From positions 222,106,532 to 222,170,531 of the forward strand of contig CM069432.1 of the NCBI GenBank assembly GCA_035610365.1: a stretch of DNA of 64,000 nt. The letters are read 5' to 3'. Source of the DNA: Aquatica leii. Lineage: Eukaryota; Arthropoda; Insecta; Coleoptera; Lampyridae. The notes beneath the pieces were generated by a model. That model was not told where the DNA came from, made no database searches, and saw nothing but the letters and a program-made list of their open reading frames with translations. Position numbers and translations under genes: made by a program. Positions 48,780 through 59,167 of this stretch are shown here, in pieces (within the stretch, counting starts at the first letter, position 1; each line of letters opens with the position of its first letter).

Positions 48780-49380
48780 TTTACAATTTTTGTCAAACCG
48801 TTAGTTATTGTTGATAATTGTTTAAAATGTTTGTTTTACTACTGTAGAACGTGTTAAAATTATTAGCATACATTAGGGGGATGTCCAGCAGAGATATCGT
48901 ACAGAATTTTACTGCTGCATATCCTGGTTGTCCAATTCCGAACAAAACGACGGTTCTTAAGCTCTGCAATGCTTTTCGTGCTACGGGTTGCTTAAACTAT
49001 AAGCACATAAAGCGAAAGAGACATTAGCAAAAAAAAATCAACTTATGGGTAGGAATTTTAGCGACTTAAAGGAGGGAAAATTCAAACCAATATAAATATT
49101 TAAATCTGTTCCAAATGGAGGTGGGTTCGGGATTGAATGATCTGAGAGCCAACGGTAAAATCATATATAGCCATTATCAGACAGTTTTTAAATGAAAGTT
49201 TCTTTTTATACGAACATTTAGCATCACAAATTTATAATTTTGTTAGATGTCCACCAGAATCAGTACAGGAGTTTGAGGAAAGGATAACTAGAGCCTGTAT
49301 TTTCTTTACAAGTCGAAATTTAGAAAACGTTAGAAAAAGTTGAAGGATCGGTTGGCCCACTGTTTAGCAGCTTTAATAAT
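48780..49380 (+). pseudogene. mariner-family (DUF4817) transposase relic, core deleted
   Basis: 48870-49025 encodes SSRDIVQNFTAAYPGCPIPN and TVLKLCNAFRATGCLN, a DUF4817-type helix-turn-helix typical of an insect mariner-like group. About 200 bp later, VRCPPESVQEFEERITRA and NLENVRKS, then RLAHCLAA, match the C-terminal end of the same transposases. The catalytic core is missing, so the copy has an internal deletion as well as stops. Confidence 0.68.
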
Positions 49381-50255
49381 TTTTTTAATGGGTTATGTTA
49401 TTTGTTGTTTTATTAGTTTTGTTTTTTGTATTTGTAATACGTAAATAAAAATAAATAAATGTGCGTCTAATCTCAGCTAACTTTTTTCTTTATTATTTAA
49501 AAAGTAAAAAACTCAGCTGGATAAAGTTCATAAAATATAAAATGATTTTATTCTACATAGGGTAGATTAGATACCATGAAGTTACATTGGGAATTCCCGC
49601 CTAGTCGCTATTTTAAAAGGAAAATCGATTTTACTATAATTTTTTTAAAATCGAATGTTGATAACCTGTCAAAACAGAAAAATTTCTGGATTAATTCTTT
49701 TTCTTCTCAATTTTTATTTTTTTTTTCTTTTGTGTGGTGACCATTTATATTAGTGATTCGGAAGAAGAACATAGGGTTGACCACCCTTATTGGGTTTTGT
49801 GGAGTTTGTGGGACGTGTAGTTGCTTCGTTTAGTGAATCGCTGAACACTGGCGCCCGAAAACTGTACCGACCAGCAGTACAGTCCAATTACATCCACAAC
49901 TTGAATTATCTAACGGGGCGAAGCAGCTATTTAACAACCTCTTCCTTTTCACAGTACTTTGTAGCAGCGAGTAAGGCGTGATATAATTTTAAACAGCATT
50001 TCATAAATTTTGACACAATATAAAATTACTGCAGCATAATTTTTCATGCTGATTACTGAATAGTATTCAATTACATATTTAAACTAAAACTTATTTGGTA
50101 AAAAATTCTTTGCATAATGCAACGTTGAAGTTATCTATACAAACATCTAAAATTTCATGAATAAATCTATTGGCACCTGATTATCTAATATTGTTAGATT
50201 AATTTATCATATTCACTACTAATTTTTTGAAATGAGCACTATGCTTACAGGTATA
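49381..50255. other. no gene identified; one 63-codon ORF
   Basis: A 63-codon frame at 49790-49981 (GC-richer than its surroundings) includes the 11 nt TGGCGCCCGAA at about 49848-49858, identical to the start of a tRNA-Lys primer-binding site, and a good splice-acceptor-like tract TTCCTTTTCACAG. Neither is enough to call an LTR element or an exon. Confidence 0.35.
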
Positions 50256-50259
50256 TAGG

Positions 50260-50790
50260 CAAATTGTTTTCTTAACTGTAAACATTTAAAAATCTCGTAT
50301 GATTTGTGTTGAAAGCAGTACTCAATAACTGGATCCCGTATGCCCAGATTGCTGTTAATATTGTTTTATACATAACATTTTGTACAAAATAAGCTTTTTG
50401 GTTTATTAACGAAGTGAATCTTCTAAGGTATTTTACTTCTTCCTGTTGTCATAATAAACTATTGTTTAGATAAATGTATACGCAATTTTTTTTGCAGGTA
50501 GAAAAAGTTATAAGACTTGGTTTTGTTCGCTTTTTTTTTCTGCTTTTTTGCCAGTTTTTGATGGACGTCAGGTTGTTTTGCAAATCCAGGGACGCAACGA
50601 CGGGATTGTTATATAAAACTAAAACTCCGGTATCGTTTCCAAATGTAGCTGTTAAAACATTTAGTATAGTGGACAGATCAGCAGTATATGTTAGGTACAA
50701 AGAGTTTACTGTATTCAGATTTGACTTTAACCCAAACGCTGCGCTGGTTAAATTAGCAAATATAAATCATTTTTTGCACGGTTGTAATGG
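50260..50790 (-). pseudogene. jockey-like reverse transcriptase relic
   Basis: The 83-codon frame 50700-50449 reads LTYTADLSTILNVLTATF, then GNDTGVLVLYNNPVVASLDL, and IKNWQKS. It matches the jockey block ...YTADLP...TATFADDTAILA..., with the catalytic ADD changed to GND. Continuing down past 50450 in another frame, MYKTILTAIWAYGIQLLSTA (about 50360-50300) is the conserved block that follows. The opposite-strand ORF at 50474-50794 is its shadow. Confidence 0.8.
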
Positions 50791-51178
50791 TTAAATTAAA
50801 AAAATACATAAGGTTATCAAGATACACAACAAAGTAACAGTTTTTAATGAACCATTCTGTATATTTTTACATATTGTGAAAAAAAAATGAAATTCTGAGT
50901 CAAAAACCAAACAAATTCTATAAAAAGGATCTTATAAAACGCAGGTGGCTGATATTTTATATAAAAGAAGTATCTGTCATAATTTGTCTAATTTTTATCA
51001 AAAATTAAGTGCATTTTATCGTGAGATAAAATTAGTAAAAAACATTGAAGATAGTGTTTTCCCATTTAGAAAAATGCGATGTACTGGTACGATATATAAT
51101 TTGCAGAAAAAATTGTCAGCGCGCTTTTGAACATTTGAACGTTATTTTATCAAAAATTTTGATCAAATGAATTAGTTT

Positions 51179-51560
51179 TTGTCAAAGCTGCGATTAAAAA
51201 ACATATTTACTAATGACCAGAAAACTGAAACGAATGTTATAGCATATTTTGAAAATTTTCTTAACAATTCAATAAGAGATTGTGTCCGTAATGTTTCAGT
51301 ATCTATTAAAACTGTGCATCATATTTTGCTTTCTCAAATCTTACATTCTGGCGACCAAGAAAAGCGTGTGCGATAACGCTGTCAGAGAAAAGTCGAATAT
51401 TCTGATCTTAATTTTGTGTACTGACAAAGCCAATTTTTCTAACAACGGAATGTTTAATCAACGAAATCGGCATTATTGGATTTGCAAAAATTTGTATCAT
51501 CCCCATAACCCCCAAGTGCGGTTCAGTATCAATGTTTAGTGTGGCTTTATTAAAGGTCAT
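51179..51560 (+). pseudogene. mariner-family transposase core relic
   Basis: The first frame (51179-51376) ends with VIAYFENFLNNSIRDCVRNV and VSIKTVHHILL, a second helix-turn-helix. The next frame has CTDKANFSNNGMFNQRNRHY and NPQVRFSINV, then a stop, matching the TDExxFxxNGxxNxxNxHYW ... NPQVRFxxNVWCG block of DUF4817-type mariner transposases. The catalytic Glu after Asp is Lys here. It could be the missing middle of the copy at 48.8 kb, but intervening sequence and order argue for a separate copy. Confidence 0.68.
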
Positions 51561-51667
51561 GGGACCTGCACTTTACAATTACATATCATCGTTACATTAA
51601 GGAATAAGATCCTTCTCCACATAATTTTCAGAATGTTGCTAACTTTCTAAGAAAACTCTTCTAAAAC

Positions 51668-52052
51668 TGTTAAATTGCTACACGCGGTCCTCGTTTTCCC
51701 GAGATTACTCCTCCGGGTTTTTTATTTTTGGGGTTTCCTAAAAAGCAAAGTTTACAAACAGCGTTATCAAAACGTAAACAAACTGCAGCATTACTAACTC
51801 TATAAATAGCATCCATAGGCGGAACATTCTTTATGCTACAAGGAAGGTACAGTCTTTGACAAATGTAATGTCCATCAGACACATAGGCAACCAAAGTATC
51901 ACATTCACGATCGTAACCGAAGATTTATAAATAACAAGGACGGTTGTTGCGTTGCGCTAATTTGAAAAGGTAGTTTTGTTAACTGGCAAAAGTGGTCCAC
52001 AATAGTAACTCTGATAAGGTGGAACTTGTATTACTTCTTCGTGACGTAGCAT
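51668..52052 (-). pseudogene. unidentified repeated coding sequence, copy A
   Basis: From an ATG at 52052 the frame reads MLRHEEVIQVPPYQSYYCGP. After one frame change and a stop it continues as a 74-codon open frame with LVAYVSDGHYICQRLYLPCS, then MDAIYRVSNAAVCLRFDNAV and CKLCFLGNPKNKKPGG. Several Cys, including CKLC, suggest metal binding. I do not recognise the family. A homologous copy lies inverted at 57556-57775, where differences are conservative (VSDGHYICQRLY against VSEGHYFCQKLY), a sign of past selection on protein. Similarity extends upstream of the ATG to about 52425. Confidence 0.55.
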
Positions 52053-52425
52053 AGTAGATATATTTACAAACATTAAAAAACGAGATATTACGTGTATCTA
52101 TTAACAATTCAATTCAAAAATGCAAATATTAAATTGCTCAACGGGCGACAATATTACAATAATTATATATTATAAATTACACAAGTCTATTGTATAATTA
52201 GTAAGAAAAATAGATAGCTTGTTTTTAATACCAAACAATTCCGTTTTAAACGCCAATTGTGAATTTTGTATTTTTGAGAATAGATTAAAGGCGCATTTAT
52301 ATTTACTTTCCTTTAAACACGGTTTCCGACAAAATAGATTCTAAACGGTTTCTACCTATTCACATTACCCTTTTGATCTAAACAGCCTAGATTCTATATC
52401 AAACATTTAAATTAATCAAAAGGAA
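51668..52425 (-). repeat. inverted repeat arm A of an unknown element
   Basis: This aligns, inverted, with 57200-57775. It includes non-coding blocks such as AGATTCTATATCAA and TTTCCGACAAAATAGATTCT, besides the coding part. Divergence appears moderate, with several indels. Confidence 0.7.
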
Positions 52426-54280
52426 AAAATTGTACATTGATTTTGAACTAAAAATTTAAATTTTGTGTGTGGTAATATTATTTTGTTAAAAACAGAAATA
52501 GCTAGGAGCGTTACCAATACTGCAACCAAAGCCACTGGTTGAACGCTAATGTATTACACCAATTTTTAATTTTGTATAGATTTTTCTAGTTTTAAGGTAT
52601 TTACTCACTTGGGACAATGGTTCATGCAATTTAAACAGAATGGTCAATTCATTCAAAAGCAGATTTACATGTTATAAATTTACTTTATTATATAAAGGAA
52701 TTAGATAGACACATTACCAATAATGACCAAAAATAGAAGACTTTATTCTTAATAACTCTCAAAATAAAATATTATATTCTTCATCTTTGTCTGTTTACTA
52801 TATTTAAAACAGTTTTATTCCTCATTTGTTTTTAATTACGTTGTACTAAAAAAATTGTGACGTTAAAGCAGTCAACTTTAAGTTAGATAAAGGTATGAAA
52901 TTTGAACAGTGGTTTCTTCACACAGAGTAATTATTTATTACGCGAAGTTACTAACATATTTTTTTTATTTTAAAAGCAATAAGTACAATTTATAGTTATG
53001 CAAGGCATTGAGATGATTAAGATATACAAATAGATGTTTGCGCATAAAAATAATTTATCACATAAACTACAATCGACTTAAGAATAAATATGTAATCGTT
53101 TTATTAAAATACATCGCAGCAAAAAAGAGAAATATAATGTAAAGAAAAAATATTAATTTAACTAAGATGAATAAACTACGTAAAGTGAACTTACAGAAAA
53201 GATGTTTCTGCAGGAATGAAAGGTAATATGAAAAATATATGCAATATAACATTTAACCATATTTAAGTTATACTAAAAATTACAACTTATTTATAAAATA
53301 TACAATTCGTAATATGAAAGTTTATTGAATTCCCTATTGCACCAAATTGTAGAAATGACTTAAACTGAAGATAAGCAATACACTGACAAATGTCACCAAC
53401 CTCTCACATAATTGGCTAATTGAAGATCGAAATATTAACATGCAGTCACTAATTTGGCCTGACAAATGCCATCCTTGGGCTTAAATATATTATGGCTAAA
53501 TTGTAACAATTTAGGTAGTTAAAGATAACAGATGAAATTTACATAATTGTGGTGTATAAATATAATCAAGTTACTTTTCATATAAGAGAAGATAATTGAA
53601 TGTAATATCGATAAGCTGGTTATGAAACGTTTAAAACAAACTACAAGTTTACGTTTATCAATGATATTCCATACATAACATTAATAGTTTATGGAAGATT
53701 GAAATAGTATGGAAATGAGATAATCAAAATATTTTAATTACAAATACATCATACCGCGATTTGATAATCAATGCGAAAGTAATTGGCACGACATGGTCGT
53801 GGTCCCGCGATTTGTAGTTAATTCATCTATTTAGTTATAAAATTGATCTAAACAGAGAAATTAGCATAAAAAAAATTTACGTGTAAAGTATTAATCAGAA
53901 TATGAATGTAACTCATTTATATTTTGGTTAATAAGAATTAAATTATTATTGTTTTATTACATATCAATTATCTATGGACATGTAATATAAATGTAAGTAA
54001 CAATATAACTATCTATGCAAAGAGAAAGGCAAATTAAACAAAACAATAATGATTAACACCCTAACATTAAAAATTAAACATAATATTAATGTGTTAATTT
54101 TTTGTTTAAGTTGAACAAGGAAAAGTAATAAAGGCTAATTAATATTTTGTGTAGTATCAATCGGATTCAATACAAGCTTGAATGCGAGCTGGCATGTATT
54201 TACCAATCTTATTATTACCAATAATATTCAGGTGTAGAGTATTCTAAGTACGCATAATATTTGCGTGAAGTTGGTCTATA
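52426..54280. other. AT-rich DNA, no gene seen
   Basis: No recognisable coding or repeat structure. Confidence 0.5.
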
Positions 54281-54288
54281 TTTCAAAT

Positions 54289-55058
54289 CATGATGGTATT
54301 TTCCCATTCACGCACAGCAGCTGTCCAGAGATTTTCGATGGGGTTAAGATCTGGAGACCTGGCTGGCCACTCTATGACGTGTATCTCTGGATGTTGTTTG
54401 AACCATTCTCGAACTATTCGTCTGCGATGAATGGGAGAGTTGCCTTGAACGAAAACTATTTCGCCTTCTGGATAAATTGCCCTAACCGATGGTAACATAA
54501 CATCTTCTAGTATGGACACATATTCCTCAGACGGAACCCTGAGTTTACTTGGACAAGCTCCCCCGGACATGCTTGGTTCATCCAGCTCCAATAACCTGTA
54601 CTTACACGTCTAATGCGTTTTATGGGTTGGATATTTTCAAAATTGTATCTGGTACTATTCGCTCTCCACAGTGTTTTTTGGAAATCTTCCGAAGAGCAAA
54701 ATGTTTTTTCGTCACTAAAAATTACAAGCTGCCAATTTCGTCTTGCGTTGGTTTGACAAAATTGTGCTCGACGTCGGGCATGTTCTTTCGTTATCAGTGG
54801 CTTTCTGGCAGGAATGCGACTGTAAATTTCAATACTGCGTAATTTCCTAACCTCAGTCCTGATATTTCCAAGTAAGCTGTAGATTATCTCTAATCATGGT
54901 AGACGTGCAAAATGGTCTTTCTGCGCAACATTGCCTTATGTTGTTCTCGTTATTATGGTTTAAAATCCGGCGTCGTCCATTACGTTTTCTCGTTTGTAAG
55001 AGACGATTATTTTCGGCTCTCTTTTGTTTCCTTCGGATCCATCTCCAAACTTGCGTTG
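54289..55058 (-). pseudogene. Tc1-like transposase relic, main part
   Basis: Reading down from 55058: VWRWIRRKQKRAENNR and RKRNGRRRIL (end of the DNA-binding region), CAERPFCTSTMIRDNLQLT, then SIEIYSRIPARKPLITKEHA, WQLVIFSDEKTF (first catalytic box intact), and from 54591 in a new frame IVFVQGNSPIHRRRIVREWF and EWPARSPDLNPIENLW. The second catalytic Asp (QDNSPIH) is Gly here, so even an unbroken product would be inactive. Frame changes occur near 54590 and 54850. The expected N-terminal helix-turn-helix is missing at this end and is found at 56221-56345. Confidence 0.8.
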
Positions 55059-55064
55059 ACTACA

Positions 55065-56214
55065 AAAGATAAAGGAGTCATAAAATATAAGTGCAATTTC
55101 CCTTAATTCGATTATGACGCCAAATAAAAACCTAAATGTCGTTATTATATTTGAGGAATTTCAAAAAATTTCCTGCAATAAGCAAATGTCTCAATTTTTA
55201 TCTTGAAGCATTCTATTTCAATAAATGAATTAATATTAACCAATGCATACAATCGACTCTTTGATGTAAATCATTCCCATCAAATTAACAAATTAATGTC
55301 TCATATCAATGCTATGAACTCTTAATCAGTTGAAATTGATTGCCAAAAAAGTAATAATAGTTTGCAACGCCCTGGCGTTAGTTGTATGCATTCATTATTA
55401 AAGTATTTCTTAATTAACACTAAACGATGATCGTTTTATTTCCTGAGAAAAAAGTTTTTTTCTTTGATTACATAGGTTTATAGAATAAAAAAATCTTGTT
55501 TCTGTGAGCTGGAACCCGCGCCAAACAAATTTGTCGTGCATATTGTTATATATTATTCAATTATTGAAACAAGCTATTAAACAATTATTAAACATATACA
55601 ACAGTACAAAAATCTCCTTCACACTTCCGCTTTTGAGAAAAAGAAATGTTTGTGATGAAATATAGTAAGCATTAAAACAAAATCAGAAATTTATAAACGA
55701 TTTTCCGTCATAAAAATACGTGGATTAGCTAAAGTAAAAATTAGATTTAATCTTAAAGAACATTTTGTGTTTTATCTTCCTTTTGTTTAAAAACGTAAAG
55801 ATGGTTGTTTGCATAATATTCCGTTCATTTTTTCTTTAAAAACCAACGGAAGAAATAAAGTTCTATGTGCAGGTCCAGTTTAAATAATAAATAAAGAGCG
55901 CTAAATACTGGACTAGGATTACGAAAAATTAGTTATCTGCAACATTCAGTTTATAGGTTTGAGCGATAATCATGGCATGACTACTTGAAACACGAAAAAG
56001 AAATATTTTTTTTTAAATATACAGCGTTTTTCCAGAAAAAGCTAGTGTTCTCAAAAACGGGTGATTGTTACTAAACAGCACAGCATTTTATTATTAGCTT
56101 TTTAGATATTTCAAAAATACGGATTTTATACTACAAACTTTATATGGCGACGCTTTAAGCACAAAAGCAAGATTAAATGATGTTCAATGATTAAAATTTC
56201 TATTTCGTTAAATA
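55065..56214. mobile_element. possible 1.15 kb insertion splitting the Tc1 relic
   Basis: ACTACA occurs at 55059-55064 and again at 56215-56220, exactly at the two broken edges of the Tc1 transposase. Taking out this segment brings the N-terminal LLLGCS segment next to the VWRWIRR segment, as in intact Tc1-like proteins. The insert has no clear inverted ends, poly-A tail or coding region, so its type is unknown. Confidence 0.5.
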
Positions 56215-56220
56215 ACTACA

Positions 56221-56345
56221 CCCCAAGAGCAAATCAACCCTCTCTGCTATTTCAGTAACTGGAACACCGATCTCCCATAGCGCAACTATTTTTCCTATGG
56301 TCTCCAAAGATACTAGCGATTTCCCAGAAGTCTAGTTTTAAGAAA
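56221..56345 (-). pseudogene. Tc1-like transposase N-terminal helix-turn-helix
   Basis: Down from about 56335 the frame reads SLETIGKIVALWEIGVPVTE and IAERVDLLLG, the first helix-turn-helix of Tc1-like transposases (LSxExRxxIVxLxExGxSxxEIAxRxG). Probably the detached start of the relic at 54289-55058. Confidence 0.65.
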
Positions 56346-57199
56346 CTTATTTCAAAACAAAACATTTTAACAGTGACAAATAAAAGAAAGTTCAAAAAAG
56401 GTAAAAAAAAGATATACTGATAGGCGTCAGTATGGTATGCGCTTATCTATAACTTTATTTTTAGACGTTTTCTTTCTCACTTATAATTACACGTATACAC
56501 TCATAAACCACTTTTCACATTTTAGGTAAGAAACCTTCAATCGATTCAATTGATATAGCTAAAGCTAAAGTATATTCTATAAGCATTAATCTCAGTTCGC
56601 GTCAGCACTTTACTGTTTTGTGATATAACTGATTTTTGCTCAAGATACAGCACAATAAATTTATCTAGCGGTATCAAATCTAAATGCAACGATTGTGTGA
56701 ATTATTACAGCGTTGTAAATGATGCATTATTTTTGATAATCCATTAATTAATGTATCATTTTTTTACAGGATGAAGATTTTATTGTATTATTGCAATGTT
56801 ACTTTAGAATATATTTACATAGTTTGAAAAAAAGAAATATTTTTTATCAATTAAAAAAATAATTTTGAATGCATTCAGTAATACAATAAAAATTTACAAC
56901 TACGATATTACGAATAACAACATAACTAAATTTATAGAAAAAACATTAAAATATTTTACTTTATTAAAGAATAAATAAAAAACTGATTTTTTGAATGACT
57001 AGTAAATAATAAATTTTGTGTATTGCAAAGTAAGTAAAAACAAACAAGAAATAAAATAGTTTTTTAAGTATTTTTAAACGTATTAACAATAAATTATCTC
57101 GTTTTTGGTCATTATCTATGTTATCGAAGGTGCTCCAAGCTATTTCTTTTATATAGAATTTTTATTTTTTTAGTTCAAAATCAAAGTACTTTTTTTTCT
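56346..57199. other. AT-rich DNA, no gene seen
   Basis: Nothing recognised. Confidence 0.5.
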
Positions 57200-57775
57200 T
57201 TTGGCTAATTTAAGTGATTGATATAGAATCTAGACTGTTTAGCTCAAAAAGGTAATATAAATAGGTAGACCATATAGAATCTATTTTGTCGGAAACCGTA
57301 ATCAAATTATGCAAATATAATGCGCCTTTAATTTATTGTCACAAATTCAAAATTCACAATTGCCGCTTAAAACGAAATTGTTAAATATTAAAGACAAGAT
57401 ATCTATTTTTTTTATTAATTATACATGTGAACATTATTTTGTAATATTGTCGCTCGTAGAGCAATTTATTATTTGCGTTTTTGAATTGAATTTAATTAGA
57501 TTTTTGGTCTAATACAGGTAATATCTATTTTTTAAGCTTTGTAAATATATTTGCTATGCTACGTCACTTAGAGGTAATACAAATCCCACCTTATCAAAGT
57601 TGTTATTGTGAATCACTTTTTCCAGTTAGCAATACTACCATTGCAAATTAGCGCAACGCAACATCTAATCGTCCTTCATGCGTCTTTATTTTTAAATCTT
57701 CGTTTACGATCGTGAACCTGATGTTTTGGTTGCCTATGTGTCCGAGGGACATTACTTTTGTCAAAAGCTGTACAT
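57200..57775 (+). repeat. inverted repeat arm B of an unknown element
   Basis: Inverted homologue of 51668-52425. It keeps the upstream blocks (ATATAGAATCTAGACTGTTT, TAGAATCTATTTTGTCGGAA), the ATG at 57556 (MLRHLEVIQIPPYQSCYC) and, after a frame change, LVAYVSEGHYFCQKLY. It is truncated after that point, shortly before the LTR element begins at 57876. The two arms face outward, 4.8 kb apart. Confidence 0.65.
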
Positions 57776-57875
57776 AAACGGGTTTAAAAATGTCTAGAGC
57801 AAAAAGGAGACGTATTTAAACATTTGCTATGAGATAAATTCATTTTATTATTTAGCGAATTTTTTATTGATACTA

Positions 57876-59156
57876 TGTTACGGGAAACTCGGGTTCGTAG
57901 AGTTGAGATGTCCAAATAAAAAGTTCCACCGGTCTTCTCGTAACTAAACAAAGCAACGGCCAGCACAGCTTCTTCGGAGAGGGATCGCAGGCTTTGTTAT
58001 GTGTGATTATAACGTGAAGCTAATAAAAAGGCGCCAAGACGATGAAAAATTAAAGTCGAGGGAGATCGTCTAACTCGCCTCGTAGTACACGAAGAATAAA
58101 TAACCTTACAAAAATAATAACACCAAATATATATATTTATTGTATCACAGAAGTCGAGACAAGTATAGAAGTATAATTTCTTGAAAAACATACACACGTA
58201 GGTTGACTAAATTAGAAATTTGTGCCTAGTGGCGAGCAACACACTGTGCAACCAAAAGCTCTTGTCGGATTAGATAATGACATACATTTAGCGACTAAAT
58301 AGATAAATACATATACATAATTCGTAGATAAATCAAGCAATTAAGTTTTCGAGATTCGATGTGCACAAACGATAAATTCGCGAAGCACAAAAATATAATT
58401 AATTGTGTTAAGTTAACATGCACGTACGGTCCTTAACGACCTAGTCCCCGAAACACGAATAATAAATTTTTAATAGTAATACTTACAAGCTGGACCTTAC
58501 TCGGACTGTTAGCGCTAACCTCCGACTTCGGTACACCTAAAACAATACTATTAAACCCCGATCGAAACGGGCATATCCGTTTAACACAAGTAATAAGAAA
58601 GGTTTGGTTAGCATCCAATTAGTACGAACGTAAGTGCGCAGCGTTTCCCTGTGGCTTAATCGAGTAAATTCCCCATGTTTGACTTCATAACAGAAAAGAA
58701 TAGTCCTGGCGGTTCTCAACCTTCGACGGTGGGTATTATCAGTAGGTAACAATACTTCGACGTCATGGAATGTTTCCAATACGACCACCTGTTGGTTATC
58801 TTAATTGATAACGCCGGACAATTTGGTGACTACCAAGATCCGCTACAGAAAATTAGTAGGTGTCAATTTAAACCCTCGATAAAGAAAATTGTATACCACT
58901 TACCCCGTTTCAACCTTCCACAAATATGAACGCATTAGAACTTGTAGCGTGACACAAATTAGCGGTGAAGGCTAAACCGGGCAAACAAATAAAGTTAACT
59001 CGGCAAAGATTTAATGAAGAATGACTTCGGAAAATGCTGTCATAATTGTGACAGTCTGGCGCAAGAGCAGAACGATCCTGCCAAGTTTCATAATATCTAC
59101 CGAGATATTTTCCCTACTCGCGAATTGAACTACTAAGTTCTTATTTTACCGTTACA
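57876..59156 (-). repeat. 3' LTR, 1281 bp
   Basis: On the plus strand it starts TGTTACGG and ends CCGTTACA, imperfect inverted ends with the TG...CA rule. The overlap with the other LTR is identical except at two transitions, 57883 (G against A at 62883) and 57890 (C against T at 62890), as far as I could compare. Short ORFs inside repeat at +5000 and are not genes. Confidence 0.92.
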
Positions 59157-59167
59157 AATTCCCCCCC
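59157..59167 (-). other. polypurine tract
   Basis: On the minus strand GGGGGGGAATT directly precedes the 3' LTR start TGTAACGG, the position where plus-strand DNA synthesis of an LTR element is primed. Confidence 0.8.

Noticed and set aside
50474..50794. 106-codon plus-strand ORF
   Set aside because: It is the antisense shadow of the jockey reverse transcriptase relic, which has clear family motifs on the minus strand.
57997..58788. LTR-internal ORFs as genes
   Set aside because: The same ORFs recur at +5000 in the other LTR, so they are chance frames inside a regulatory repeat.
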